From assembly GCF_963678635.1 (NCBI RefSeq), contig NC_087067.1, positions 47,356,001 through 47,420,000 on the forward strand: a stretch of 64,000 bases of DNA, given 5' to 3'. Below the pieces are notes generated by a model. It saw nothing but the letters and a program-made list of their open reading frames with translations, ran no database searches and was not told the DNA's origin. This DNA comes from Symsagittifera roscoffensis (lineage: Eukaryota; Xenacoelomorpha; Acoela; Convolutidae). Shown one piece after another: positions 11,969 through 26,900 of this stretch; position 1 is the first letter of the stretch; each line of letters starts with the position of its first letter. Made by a program: the position numbers and the translations under genes.

Positions 11969-14900
11969 CTGAAACAAATGAAACTGTTTACGCCTCTACT
12001 TTTCCAGTTATAACAAGGCCAATATTAAAAAGGAGAAAGAAAAAACCAAGGTTGACACTATGGTTTCAAAATTGATATGACGGTAACAATAATCTGCTTC
12101 TGAATATACTTTTTTGGTCTTCTTCATCCAGTTAAGATCTGACAGCTTAAATGTATATATTTGCGCAAAGTCAAAATTTCTTTCAAATTAATCTAGTGCT
12201 TACTCGAGATTTTTTTTGGTAGCTAAAAAAGTTCTTTCATCTATCTATGTCTTGTTTCGAACACACTCTGGCTTTTTGAGGGAAAACTGGTCATCTAAGA
12301 ACTGATTTATTATTTGCAAAACTTTTCCGTTTAATATTCGCAAGCTAGGAGAAAAGATCATGCAGAAACACTTGTTGTTCTGAATTTCGATACGAAAGTA
12401 ACTGAATATTTGTGCTCGGGGTGGGTTTTTTTCTTCAGACGAGTTTCGACTTTTTAACTAGCTATCTTTGACGAAATCTTTTTTAAGTCATTCTAAAAGG
12501 ATTGTTGCACTGAGCCTAAGCTTGGAAAGATATTATACCTATGATCAATTTTCGTAAAATTATGGGGCTTTAGAGATTGGCATTTTGGCGAATTTGGGAC
12601 AATTGTCGCGTGATATATTTCACGCTATTAACGTGTAAACGGAGATTTATTCCGTCTTAAAAATCGTACCAAACTGGTTGCCATCATTGATTTGTTACAA
12701 GGAGCGAAATCTATTTTTTTGTCGGTGGGAGTGGGGGTGGTTTTGCGCGCATTGAAAAAACACAAATTTTGAGTCAACACTTTCAAAAATAATTAAAAAC
12801 GCTTTTTTGGCATGTTTCTCTATAAATTTGTCTCTAGCGCAAAATTATAGGGGCTTCAATGTTTTCGGAGAGTTCAGTAAAGTCAACTTGGTCGACTTAA
12901 AAAATGGGTCGACCTAAATAAACTTTTGAAAATCTCGACTAAAAAACGTTGCAAAAAAATCCTCTCTCTTGAGAAAATCTTGGTTAAAGCTACTCTTGAT
13001 CCCTGGGGTTAATGCATAGTATTCTTCTTTACTTAATCAAGAAAGTTGGAAAACGACAATAGTTTATTCTACTGCGATTGTGATGATTGATAGAACCTTT
13101 TTCAAACAATTTAAAATTGAAATTATGATACAAAAAGACAAACATGGGGTCCCTTTGATTCATCAAGTTAACATTTTCCACAAGAAAAAGTGACACTGGA
13201 ACACTAATTGTTGCTTAGATCACTCAGTTTGATAGAACTAGAAAAACCGCAGAAACTGTGTAACAGATGTTGAATTTATTTTCGTCCACAGTTCGGGAAT
13301 CCATTTTTGTCCTGAAACAAATGAAACTGTTTACCCCTATAATTTTCCAGTAATAACAAGGCCAATGGTAAAGAGGAGAAAGCAAAAACCAAGGTTGATA
13401 CTATGGTTTCAAAATTGATATGACGGTAACAATAATCTGCTTCTGAATATACTTTTTTGGTCTTCTTCGTCCAGTTAAGATCTGACAGCTTAAATGTATA
13501 TATTTTGCGCGAAGTCAAATTTTCTTTCAAATTAATCCAGTGCTTACTCGAGATTTTTTTGGTAGCTAAAGAAGTTCTTTCATCCATCTATTTCTTGTTT
13601 CGACCACACTCTGGATTTTTTAGTGAAAACTGGTCATCTAAGAACTGATTTATTATTTGCAAAACTTTTCTGTTTAATATTCGCAAGCTAGGAGAAAAAA
13701 TCATTCAGAAACACTTGTTGTTCTGAATTTCGATACGAAAGTAACTGAATATTTGTCCTCCGGGTGGGTTTTTTTTCTTCAGACGAGTTTCGACTTTTTA
13801 ACTAGCTATCTTTGACGAAATCTTTTTTAGGTCATTGGAAAAGGATTGTTGCTCTGAGCCTAAGCTTCGAAAGATATTTTACCTATGATCAATTTTCGTA
13901 AAGTTATGGGGCTTTAGAGATTGCCATTTTGGCGAATTTGGGACAATTGTCGCGCGATATATTTCACACTATTAACGTGTAAACGGAAATTTAATCCGTC
14001 TTAGAAATCGTTCCAAACTGGTTGCCATCATTGATTTGTTACAAGGAGCGAAATCTATTCTTTTGAACTTTATATGGCGTGTTGGGGTATAATTTTCAAA
14101 GAAAAATTTTCAAATTAAAAAAATTTTTTTAATTATTTTACAGTTAATTTGTTGAAGTGTTTCAGTTATTTTTGGTCCTTAATCCTCAAAAGACAATTGG
14201 AACAATCAGGGCTTCATCCTGATATGAGCAGTCTTGTTTTGAATTTATGAGGGCTTGAAAAATGCGTTTTGGTCAATTTGTGATCATTAACAAGCAATAC
14301 ATATACATTTCGTAATATTAGAGCTTACGTGGCAAATAAATCGAGGAAACATTCCAAGTTGAATGGATCAAAATAACGTTTTTATTTCGACTTTCGTAAT
14401 GAAATTAACGGAAAATTTGTGCTCGGGTTGGGTTTTTTTCTTCAGACAAATTTCGACTTTTTAACAAGTCATTTTTGAGGTGATTTTTCTATAGTTGAGA
14501 GTTTCAGTTATGAGAGTTTAAAGATTGCCATTTTGACCAATTTGGGACAATTAACATTTGGCGCTCTTAACGAGTAAGCGGAGATTTAATCCAACTTAGC
14601 AATCGTTCCAAATTGATTGAAAGAAGCTTATTTGCCATAGTTGATTTGTTAAAAGGAGTGAACTCTATCCTTTTGTACTTAATTTGGCGTGTGGGGGATA
14701 ATTTTTGTAAAAGGTTTCAAATTTTAGAAAACAAATTTCATTTTGTTTTAATTTATATTTAGTTTTTTAAATGTTAAAACTGCTCCATAAACCTTAAAAG
14801 GCAGTCGGTACATTCAGGGCTTCACCTTGATACGAGTAGTCTTGTTTTTTGTTTAGACAACGAGTTTGACAGAAACAAAAACTCGTAGGGAAAAGTTTTG

Positions 14901-17900
14901 TCAAACAAATCGAAAAAAATTCTGTTTTTTTCCAAAAAAAACTAGCACTATCCATTATATTCTCTCAGAAAACTAGCACTATCCCTCCGCTAATGTTTCA
15001 TTGATGAAAATTCAGCATGCTACTCACAAGTGGGCATGGGGCGTCCAATCCAGGGGGGCCAATGTCTCCCTTCTCGCCGGGCCTGCCGGGGGGACCTCTC
15101 TCGCCCTGTAAATACCAATAGACGATTACAAATTGTCGTTTTTTTCATAAGTTTTAGTCGTGTCTAGAGTCATTGGTGTAATCAGCCAGTAATGAAAATT
15201 TGATATCTAGTGTTTTTTGTTCCGACTTTCGTAACGAAAATAACGGAATAATTGTGCTCGGGGTGGGTTTTTTTCTTCAGACAAATTTCGACATTCAAAA
15301 AGTATTGTTGTCCTGAGCTCAAATTTGGAAAAGGAATTTTACATGTGATCTATTTTCGTGGAGTTACGGGGGTTTAACGGTTGCCATTTTGGCCAATTCG
15401 GGACAATCAACGCGCGATATATTTCGCGCTAATAACGCGTAAGCGGAGATTTTAATCCGTCTTAGAGATCGTTCCAAATTGGTTGAAAGGAGCTTATTTG
15501 CCATAATTGATTTGTTACTAGGAGCGAAATCTACCCTTTTGTACTTTATATGGCGTGTGGAGTGATGATTTTCATAAAAATTTTAAATTTTTGGATTTTT
15601 TTTTTCATTTTGTTTTATTTCATTGAAATTTTTAAATGTTATTTCTGCTCCATAAACCTTAAAAGGCAGCCGGAACATTCAGGGCTTCGCTCTGATAGGA
15701 GCAGTCTTGTAGTGATTTAGATTGTTTTTTCTGTCGTTAGATTAATTGATATTACGAGACTGAAAAACATATGGGAATTGGCCGCTCTGCCACTTCTTGT
15801 AACATCATTTTTTGGCTGACAGTTTCTTTATAATTTTCATAGAACTCCCTGATGGCCTGTGAATGAACTTGTTGGAGGGTTTCACAAATTTTGAGCTGTT
15901 TTACAAATGATTGCTCAGAATTTCTTATGATGTTCCAATACCAATTTCTAGGCTTTAATCGATCACCCAAGCCTATCCCATTCTGTGCAAGTTGAGACCC
16001 CCCCACGCTTTGCCACCCCTTTACCCCATCCGTACCCTCTCTCCTCTTGCCCCTTGGCTGCCTCTGTCTCCCCGTGGACCAGTTTGTCCAGTCACTCCCT
16101 CCTCTCCCCTGTCTCCCCTCGGACCCACTGGACCAGGAAGTCCCCGTAGTCCAGACTCGCCCTTCACTCCTGGGAAACCACGTGGTCCCTGGATACCCTT
16201 CTCACCAGGCAAACCCTAAAAACAACTCATGTGAAATATAATGTTAAAAAAATAATAATTCCTTCTTTCTGCATTTCTAAGAAGACAAATGGTTTCTATT
16301 TGAGCAAGATGCCTTCACTTATAAATTGTTAAACTGGAAAAACGTATGATATTAGTTATTTGCTAATGCATATACTCAACTCGAATGTCTGTTAAATTGG
16401 TTTTTTGCTTGACCTGTGAGAATCGAATTAAACTATTCTTTTAAGTTGTCAAAACAAATAATACTCACATTTGTGCCGTCCTTTCCTGGTAACCCCTTGT
16501 CGCCTTTTGGTCCAATCAGTCCCATCGGACCCCTTTCACCTTTCAACTCCGACATCTAAACAAGCTCAATTTTAAGTTATGTAAGTTTCTACAACAGCTC
16601 AGTTCTTGAAACTTACAGAGCAATTTTGAGACATCGACTTGGCGGTAGTCTAATTTATAAATAAAAAATTAGTTCGAAGTATGTTTTAGATTTGTAGCAA
16701 AATCTGAAATCAGATGAATGTTTGTTTCTCAAAACTTTTGGTTTCTTTTTTTTTGCCGAATTTAGTCTACAAAAAACAACCCACATTTCAAAAATAATCA
16801 AAATTTTGGCAAAGTTTTTGGTTGGCAAAAGTCATAAATTGTGGTATATTTTCCATGCATGTTTTCCATTTAAATATAAATGGGGTTTCGTACGTTTTTC
16901 AGCTTCAGAAAATCCTGAAAATGAAAACCAATTCAAGCCAATAAGTTTGACTGAACCAATATTTTTTTTCTACTGAAAACGACGTTAAAGAGTGGTCAAA
17001 GCACTCTTGGCTTCGCATGATTCAATCAGTTTTTGATTTTTTGTGTTTTTTGATCAATCAAGCTGTGGAGTATCTAGGATGGTCGCGAGAGGGGGAGGGG
17101 CCAGAATTTAAAATAAAATTCAAAACTTTTGTCTAACTTTTTATTTCGGTCAAAAAACTGGCTTCCGAGCTCTCCCAATTCACCATGGAGACTCTATTTG
17201 GGCCAAATTTTTCGCACAACAAGCAATTTTTTCTTAAAAACATCAGGCGAAAATCGTTTTAAAGAAATTTCTGAAAAATTTTGAACAAAAAATTGCGTTT
17301 TTTTTCGGAGCGCGTTCCTCCCTAAAAGGTTATATTTACTGGCGCCAAAGACATCTTTAAAAATATTAGAATAGGTCGGCCAAAACTGGATATCTTTAAA
17401 GAGGATGACTCCCCCTAAATGTGCTACTGCTAATTAAGCATTAGGACTTCAGTAAAAAAGAACATATTAAAAAGCAAAGTTTTTCAAAAAGAACATACTC
17501 AATTGATATAGGATATACGGATGAACTTTTTTTCTCTGATTTTCAACAAGCAGAAGTTAATTAATGTCAACTTAATTTCTTCTCACACATGTTTTGGTTA
17601 TCAGAACAGAAGTTTATGAGACGAACTGTTTTACGAACGTGACTTCGCCAATAATTTGAGATTGAATTAATACAATTCTTATTGCATTTTTTTTTCAAAG
17701 AATCTGAAGCTTTGAAGCTTAATTTTTTGATTATATTTCGAATATAAAGCGCATTTTATGCTCAATACTCCACTAGCGAATCAATTTTCACTTGCGAATT
17801 TTGCAAATTTGGACTGTATGTAGCTTATTGGCCCATGCAAATCGTGTTTATTTGTTCCAATTTCAAGGAGAGTCGTCGAGTATGTGTGCTCAATGGGATT

Positions 17901-20900
17901 TTTTGAGTCCAGATTTGATTTTTATCATGACAATTTTTATTTAAAAAATTGAATTTACCTGAAGATTGGTGGCAATTTAAATAAGTTATCTTTTCTTCTA
18001 AAATTATGGATATTCTACAAATGGGGACTAACTATTTCTTAGAAGTTCAACAATAATCGGAACTCTTAAAGTCTTTGCCCCGAAAAAAAATTGCTTTTTG
18101 TTCAGATGACCTTCAGTTTCGAAGCATTTAAAAATTGTTCATCTATAAAGTTCATCCAAAAAACAAATCCAGCTGAAGATGGGAAAACTTGTGTTAGCAC
18201 GTTTGATAATTCCATTTGAAAACTTTACTATGACAAATATTGCAAAAAACCACATCAGAAAGCATTTTTAAAAAAACAAGACTGCTCGTACTTATTTTAC
18301 AGCTCTGAAAATCAAATTTACTTTTATGGAGTCTGGTAAGTTTCTTGAAAAAAATTAGAGAAAAAAACTTTTTATAGTTATGGCAGATTTCGGCCGATTT
18401 GGAATTTTCAAAACACTAAGGATTTAAAAAAACAAATACAAGTAAAATAACCGTCACTCACTTTCAAACACAAAAAGTTAATACTTTCAATCCTAACAAA
18501 ATTGCGTTAGAAAATTCTTTTTTCTTCATTCGCCAATCTTGAATAAAAAACCACCTTAATCTGAGGTTTTTTGAAAACGGGAAAAATAGTTTTCAATTTT
18601 TAGCCAATCTGTCTGACAACAGATAATTACATAGATGCTGAAAAAGAAGAGAGGACAAATTAAAAAACCCGATGCAATTAATTCCTTGCAAGCACTCGAT
18701 GCAGTTATTTCCTTTTTGTACTAACTGACAGCTAGTTTAAAATAGAATTGAATTAATGCCTTGAAAATCTGATGTTATAGCCACTATGAGGCCAAACTGT
18801 GCATTCTGTGCATTGTAAGCGGATTCCGCAACAGGCCGAAATCAGATTTGTCGCAGAATCCGCAACAGTGCTTCATTTCTTTGATCTTTTTTGCTGTTTT
18901 GGATTCTACAAACAAATACCTAAAACACTGTACCGTTCAAAATCGCTCTCCAAAAATAGGCGAATTTGTGGAATCCGCAACCGTATTTGCGGAATCCAGA
19001 ACAGTTTGTGGAATCAATAAACAAATAATTAGACATAAGCATAGTTGAATTGAGCTGTTGCAGAATCCGCAACTGTAAGCGAAATCCGCAAACTGTAAGT
19101 GGAATCCGCAAATTGTAAGTGGAATCCGCAAACTGTACGTGGCTTCCGCATATTGTTTGCGGAATCCATTTTCATATATGTATGTGTAGTAGCGTTTAAA
19201 TTTATATTTTTTAATTGCTACGTTGATCAGCTACCAGTTGGAATGCCAATCGTTCGATCTCAATTCCTGACAAACACCCAGCTTTGATCTCACTTCCTAC
19301 AAAGTTTAAATTTGATCTCATCTCAATTCCGGTCAAACATACCCAGCTTCAATCTTACTTCCTACAAAGGTTAACTTCGATCTCAATTCCTGTCATCAAT
19401 CTCAATTCCTGTAAATTTATTCATCAGTTCACTTCAAGCCAGCCAATTAAAATAAAAATGTTTTAATTTAGCCATTTTGAAATGTTTTCAAAGTACGAAA
19501 CCAGAACATAGTTTGATTAGGCAACATTTTCGGGACTATATATTCGTGTTTTTGAATTTGAAATTTAATTATGCTGTAATTCAGTTATGGTAATATTTAT
19601 CTAATGTAATTTACTCAAATTAGTTAAATAGATCTTTTACTCCCTGTGAACAAAATGATTTGAATTCACGCTCCTAAATACTGAATCTCAAATACAAAAT
19701 CCGGCGTTGTGTTAAAAATTACAATTACCGAATTAACCCAATGATTTTAATCGGTGTTCTGTTTCCAAAACTATGATCCCAAAAACTGCTTGCAAATAAT
19801 AAATTGGGACATCCATCGATTTAGTTAACCAATGTTTTAAAACTAGTTCGTGGATTCCGCTGACAATAGTAAAGTCCTTGCTTTCAAATTCGGCAAGTGT
19901 ATATGGAAGTTCAGTAATAAATAAATTGCTGAATTCCTTAACAGTTTGCGGATTCCGCTTACATTTTTTGCGGATTCCACTTACATTTGCGGATTCCACT
20001 TACATTCTGCGGAATCCACTTACATTTTCGAACATGTTTAAATTCTTGTCTCTGGAATCCAGGAAATTACAGACACAAAATTGTGCGCCTATCCAGTGCA
20101 CAGTTTGGCCTCGTAATGGCATTCAGCAAAAAAACTGAATGAAACTTAACAGAACATGAAAAAATTGATTGAAGTGATCTTGCGTTTTAATGAAGCATAA
20201 TTGATGTGAATATGAAGTTCAGGTAGTTCGATATAGTGAAATTTTTCGTTCAGATGTGAAAAGGTTCATCAGCTTAACTTAGATAGAAAGGATTCCTGTT
20301 TACCTTTTGGTAGTTTTAATAGGGAATGCAGCAACAGTTTTTCTTGTTTACTTTTAGTTTTCAAAAAACTGCGACGAAATAAAGTTAAGTTTGTCTTCAA
20401 CCAGGTTTTTTAACTAGATATTTTAACCTGCTTGAAAATTGTTCCAATAAAAAATTAATAAGTCTTTGAAATAACATTATGGATTGCAAAAATCAAATAT
20501 TCGCTTTGATTTGGCAAAAGTAATTAATTATGACGTTTAGTTTGCCTCATTTTCTTTAGGAATAATTTTGTGTGAGATATAAATCGCCACTTTTAAATCG
20601 CCAAGTTCGCGTTACGTCATCAACCTTATAACCAAGATAATGAATAAAAAATGTAAGAGTGCAACAATTGTTTTTTCTATGAAATTAAACTTTATGACAA
20701 GCTATTTTCTCTAATCTGGAAATATATGCAAAAACTTGCTATTTTCTCATCAGAAAATAGCATAAATAGCATCAAAAAAATTAGCATAAACGGTTTTCAT
20801 GCTTTGAAATTTTACGATAAGCCTGTTATCTTTACTATGAAAATGTATGACAAATTTTTCTATAAAAGAAAAATCAAAAACTTTTCTGGGTTTCGTTTTG

Positions 20901-23900
20901 AAATGATGTGTTGTCCGAAAGCACATGTAAATAACTTAGATATAAGCGCTAGTTACGATTTCAATAAGCTGTTTTTGATATTTTGCACGGCAGTTTAAAG
21001 CTTTGTATTCCACGTGAAACATATAAAAAATAACTTTTTGTAAACGGTTAAAAAAATTGAGTGATTGAGAAAAGTATAGTTTGATTTTTTTTCACAGATT
21101 TGGGTTTATCTTACCATTCAAAAATGTTCATGTTATTATAAAAGCAACAATTGCCAAGAAATTTTGACGTTTTGTCATAATCTCAGCTTTGACTACACTA
21201 TTTATACAAAAAACATCAAACTTTGATTGGAATATCTTTTCACTAAAAAGCATGTTGAGCACTATACAAAAAAATGTATGATGAGCATTTTTTATTCAGG
21301 AAAAAAGTTTTTAATGGCAAGGTTACTCTCATGTAACAAAAACTGCCTAAAATTTTGTCTTATTTGAGTTTTAACTCTATTCAGTGAAATAGTTTTAAAA
21401 AATGGATTGAAGAAATGCTTATCAAATAGTTAGTTATTATGATAAGTGCATGATGATCCATTTTTACATGGTTTACTCTATACATGATTTTGTACGATAG
21501 TAACATTCATTAAATTTTATCATTTTTTGTCAACCCGGTGCCCGCAATTACTTTTTATCTATCCTCATTTTGTGGGCTGGCATTTTGCAAATTGAGGCTG
21601 ACAAAACCCCATGTGTTTATTGTTTTTTTTTATTGAGAAGATCGTTGAGAGACATTTGCCTTCGCAAAATTTGCCCTGGCCCTGGAGATACTTGCCGTTT
21701 TCGTTGGAAAAACTGTCTTAGGGGATTTTGATGTCGAAAATGTTGATCGATGTAATCAATTAAAGATGCGAGTTTTAAATATTAAACCCAAATTATCATA
21801 CTGGATATTTCGGGTTTTTTTACTTATTCCTCCCAAAATCCAATATAACAACATCTTGAACAGGAACTACTTTGCTTCAATCTGATTGGCTAATCATTCA
21901 ATTTTCAGTACCATTCAAGCATGTTTCGTTCGTAATTTTAGTTTGGCTTTTAAACAACCGAAGCCGCTAAAAACATAGAAAATTTAATGAACAATTAAAA
22001 ATTGTTTCAAATAATGTGCAGAGTTTTACCAGAGTCTTACAAGAAAAAAAACTAAGAAAGCAACTTCAGAAAAAAATATCCACTTTCACATCTGTTCTAA
22101 AATCAGCCTTCAAAGAAAATGGCTTAAAAGTAAATTATTGCATTTTGATTAGCCAAACGAAATCAATGTAACAGTGTACTCTTTTAGTAAAACCAAATAG
22201 CAAAGATAAAAAAATTTGGGTCGTATGTCGAAAACGGCCAAAAAGTCGTATTTAAACCTCGAACTATTACTCATGCGGCCAAATCAGATTGGCTGATATT
22301 AGCCAATCCAAATCAAACAACAGCTTCAAACAACTCAATCAAAACTTCCAGCAGATGAGAATAAAAGCCGAAGATACCAAAAGGGTAAACTTTGTCTAAA
22401 AACATTATTTTTCAAGTTCAAACACAAATTTTTTTAAATGGCTTCAGCAGAACAAAAGTCTTATAAGTTTAATTAATGGTTATTTCGGCCAACAAAATTA
22501 TCAGCTTGAAAATTTCAATTGAATTGACGGACCATGTTGTTTGAATTTGAATGTCTGATTAGCTAACTGCATAAAACCCAGAATATGGACGGAACAAGTA
22601 AAAAGACCCAATTTTTCTCCCAAAGGATATTTTTTTCTACTAAAATCTGATAACGAGAAATCAGAGAAATACTTATGTCGAATCATCTCTTTAGTCAGGT
22701 AAAATTCTTCTATAAAACTTATTTCACTTTTTTGTGTAATTACCGAAAAGATTCCAGCTCCTTCCAGGGCCGAAGTGGTCAATTTTTTTTGCGACTGTCT
22801 TGACCAAAAATTGGTATGTTTCGACTTTATCGACCAAATGTCGGTTTGTTTCGACTTTTTCCTCCGTTTTTTGGAATGTTTGGACTCTCTCGATCCAAAA
22901 AAAAGTGTTCGACTTTGTTCGACCAAATTTAGATATGTTTCGACTTTTTCGACCAAAAGTGGGCATGTTTCGACTGTCTCGACAAACAAAAAAAAACTTT
23001 CTCGCTTTATTGTCGGATTTGTTTGCACCAAAAAACGGTTGAAAGGCTTTTTTGGTCTTTCAGTGAAAACACAATTATTTTTCTTTTCATATTTTGGAGC
23101 TGACTTAGCTTTTTATAGTTTTCAATATCTATGAACTAGCTCAGATAGCCAGATAGTTTCTTTTGCACCTATAAAAAAAATTTTCATTTTCTAAAAATTT
23201 CCTTGGTACAGTCGATTTGTGGAAACGGCACCAAAATGTTCAAACAACATGCTCAACCTATCTAAGTTTCCACTGTGATTGACTTATGCTTCGACTATCT
23301 TGACTTTCTCGATTATCAAATAACATGAGTAACTTGACAAAAAACTAAAATTTTTGCTTTTCAGTTGATTTATTGTGAAGACGCTTCATTCGAAAATACA
23401 CTGGCTCTTTTCCAGATCCCCCCTTGATTTTTTCTGAAAGTCATCATATGAAAGTCTATTTAAAATGACTTTTCATGTTAGAAACTGCAGTAAAACGTGT
23501 CAGCGTGAACATGTGAACACATTTCTAGAACAGTTCTAACATGCAAATTGCCCCGTGAACTGTTTTTGATTATCTTTGGGTCGTATATCGAAAACGGCCA
23601 AAAAGTCGTATTTAAATCTCGAACTATTACTCATGCGGCCAAATCAGATTGGCTGATATTAGTCAATCGAAATCAAACAACAGCTTCAAACAACTCAATC
23701 AAAACTTCCAGCAGATGAGAATGAAAGCCGAAGATACCAAAAGGGTAAACTTTGTCTAAAAACATTATTTTTCAAGTTCAAACACAAATTTTTTTAAATG
23801 GCTTCAGCAGAACAAAAGTCTTATAAGTTTAATTAATGGTTATTTCGGCCAACAAAATTATCAGCTTGAAAATTTCAATTGAATTGACGGACCATGTTGT

Positions 23901-26900
23901 TTGAATTTGAATGTCTGATTAGCTAACTGCATAAAACCCAGAATATGGACGGAACAAGTAAAAAGACCCAATTTTTCTACCAAAGGATATTTTTTTCTAC
24001 TAAAATCTGATAACGAGAAATCAGAGAAATACTTATGTCGAATCATCTCTTTAGTCAGGTAAAATTCTTCTTTAAAACTTATTTCCCTTTTTTGTGTAAT
24101 AACCGAAAAGATTCCAGCTCCTTTCAGGGCCGAAGTGGTCAATTTTTTTTGCGACTGTTTTGACCAAAAATTGGTATGTTTCGACTTTATCGACCAAATG
24201 CCGGTTTGTTTCGACTTTTTCCTCCGTTTTTTGGAATGTTTGGACTCTCTCGATCCAAAAAAAGTGTTCGACTTTGTTCGACCAAATTCAGATATGTTTC
24301 GACTTTTTCGACCAAATGTGGGCATGTTTCGACTGTCTCGACAAACAAAAAAAAACTTTCTCGCTTTATTGTCGGATTTGCTTGCACCAAAAAACGGTTG
24401 AAAGGCTTTTTTGGTCTTTCAGTGAAAACACAATTATTTTTCTTTTCATATTTTGGAGCTGACTTAGCTTTTTATAGTTTTCAATATCTATGAACTAGCT
24501 CAGATAGCCAGATAGTTTCTTTTGCACCTATAAAAAAAATTTTCCTTTTCTAAAAATTTCTTTGGTACAGTCCCCCAACCGGCACCAAAATGTTCAAACA
24601 ACATGCTCAACCTATCTAAGTTTCCACTGTGATTGACTTATGCTTCGACTATCTTGGCTTTCTCGATTATCAAATAACATGAGTAACTTGACAAAAAACT
24701 AAAATTTTTGCTTTTCAGTTGATTTATTGTGAAGACGCTTCATTCGAAAATACACTAGCTCTTTTCCAGATCCCCCCTTGATTTTTTCTGAAAGTCATCA
24801 TATGAAAGTCTATTTAAAATGACTTTTCATGTTAGAAACTGCAGTAAAAAGTGTCAGCGTGAACATGTGAACACATTTCTAGAACATTTCTAACATGCAA
24901 ATTGCCTCGTGAACTGTTTTTGATTATCTTTGTTTTGTAATTTAACAAGGGGGTGGGAAACTGGAAACGAGCCAATACACTATAAGAAACTGTAAAACGC
25001 CAAATTCTTCCATTGAAAACTTTTTTTCCCCAATTATATGTTGTGTATAAATCTGGACTGAAACTGCTTAACTGAAAAACCGATATTGGACGATCTAGAT
25101 TTTACGTTTTCACACCGCAAGAACCCTAAATTTTCTAAAACTGAGCGTATTCGGATCAACCATATAACCTCCCTAAATGATCTACCGTAGAATGCCCTCC
25201 CCAAGCTCGTATTAATTCTGAAAAAATTTCTGTACAAATTATACATTTCATACAAACTCACAAACAAAAATGTTTTTTTTTGTAGGATTGCAGTTATATG
25301 CTGTTGATTACCTAGATAAATGTTTCAATTGAATTTTCTCTAGTAACACGGTTAATTTTGAACAAATTTGGACGAGAATCAAAGTTATTTTATGAAAAAC
25401 CTATATCGATTGGGGGGGGGGGGGGTTGTACGGTTGATCCAAGTACTCACTATAAAATTTCTAGATTTGCAGTAAGCAAATCTCCTCCACTGACTGATGA
25501 GGTTTGCAACTCTCTGATGGAGGTATTTTCTAAGCAGATGTCTTGCTCATTTTCCGTGAGAAAATATACGTTGTGCTCGACCTATGTTCCGACTTTCTGG
25601 ACCAAAATTAGGTATTTTTGACTGTGCTCGACTTATGTCTTTAGTCGCACAAAATCGCAACATAGCTAAAAATTGGTCGTGCGAAGTCGCAACATGGGTC
25701 GTGCGAAGTCGCAACATGGGCAGAAAAAAAAAGCCGCAACATTCGTCGCGAAAAGTGAAGAAACTCATTACAGGCCCAAAAAAGGAATTGACGTTTTCTT
25801 AATCAAACACTCGACTGCACATTAACCGCTTCAATATCGGCCTAACACGCAGTAAAAAAATTGGATAAATATCAATTGATTACAGGAAAAACTACAGATT
25901 AACGTAAGTATAAATTTTTTATCAAAATGTTTGGAGAGGATAGAGAAAGCGCAAGATCTATTTTTTTTGGTCGAGCAAAGCCGCGCAAACATTTCGGTCG
26001 CGCAAAGTGGCAACATACTCATTTTGAGTCGCAATGGTCACAGCATACCTTTTTTGGTTCGCACAAGGTCGGAACATATATATTTTGGGTCGCGCAAAGC
26101 CGCGCATTCATTTTGGTCGCACAAAGTCGCAACCTACTCATTTCGAGTCGCAATTGTCGCAAAATACCTTTTTTAGTTCGCACAAAGTCGCAACATATCT
26201 GTTTTGGGTCGCGCAAAGTCGCGCATTTATTTCGGCCGCACAAAAACGCAATATACCTATTTTGAGTCGCAATGATCGCAACATACCTTCTGAGTTAGGA
26301 CCGAGTTGGTTAACTCATAGAGTAATTTCGGATAGGGTACACCGTCTGCTCGTCACGCTATCTTATTTTCGGCCGGATAGATTCGTGCAACTTCTTAGTC
26401 TAATACCGATCCTAATCTTACTCTTATACTATCTAGTCTCAGGTTGTTTAACTAGTCTCTGCTAGGCTCAATAGATCTAGGGTATACTGGTTTATTGCGG
26501 CTGCTGAAGTGCTCGGGAGAGTCCAACTAATTTCTAAGTTAAATTCAAATCTCTCTGGTGCTGAAATTACAAGTAACTTCAGCACTTACAAATAAGTGGG
26601 TTGTTAGTTTGATGGATCATGATTGGTTAATATTAAATACTTTACATTGGTAAAATATCTAAATTATCCAATCATAAAATGTAGTTTAGATCAGGTTCCA
26701 CCCATCCGGGTTTTACAGAGTTTTTTAGAATGGTTCTTCTGCAATTCGAAGGATGGATGATGGACGTTGGTGTTTGGCGAACATCATATTTCTTTTATTT
26801 CCTTTTTGTTAAAGAAGTTCCAGGAAGCTGGAGTTAGATGACATAAGACGTTGTGTCTTCTAGTGACAACGACTAAGTCTTTGCAACAAATTCAAATCTG

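Larger units (their letters stand above)
11202..12522. repeat. Tandem duplication unit A (~1.33 kb)
   Basis: Sequence from about 11202 is repeated from about 12523 with high identity, and the start of a third copy runs from about 13863 to 14075. Each unit begins within the body of a Helentron-like element (GATCAATTTTCGTAAAG...), passes through a copy of the terminal collagen exon, and ends with the 5' part of the same element type (CGATACGAAAGTAACTG...). This layout is what unequal exchange between neighbouring element copies would give (inference). Confidence 0.85.

Noticed and set aside
15992..16241. Proline-rich plus-strand frames
   Set aside because: They mirror the minus-strand Gly-X-Y collagen exon 13, which has proper splice sites.
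20726..20998. 90-codon frame in the large intron
   Set aside because: AT-rich composition like its surroundings, no splice context, no recognisable motif.
22501..24493. Several 80-176 codon frames on both strands
   Set aside because: They arise from the tandem-duplicated minisatellite and are repeated in both units; low complexity, no motif.
25403..25415. G-runs (also near 45649 and 47026) as quadruplex signals
   Set aside because: Single homopolymer runs, prone to length error, without the spaced G-tract pattern of a quadruplex.
25640..26290. Possible CRISPR array
   Set aside because: Units are degenerate and contiguous with no unique spacers, and the context is eukaryotic.
25927..26465. 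Frames with His/Gly/Ser repeats (up to 143 codons)
   Set aside because: Minisatellite translations running into the LTR.
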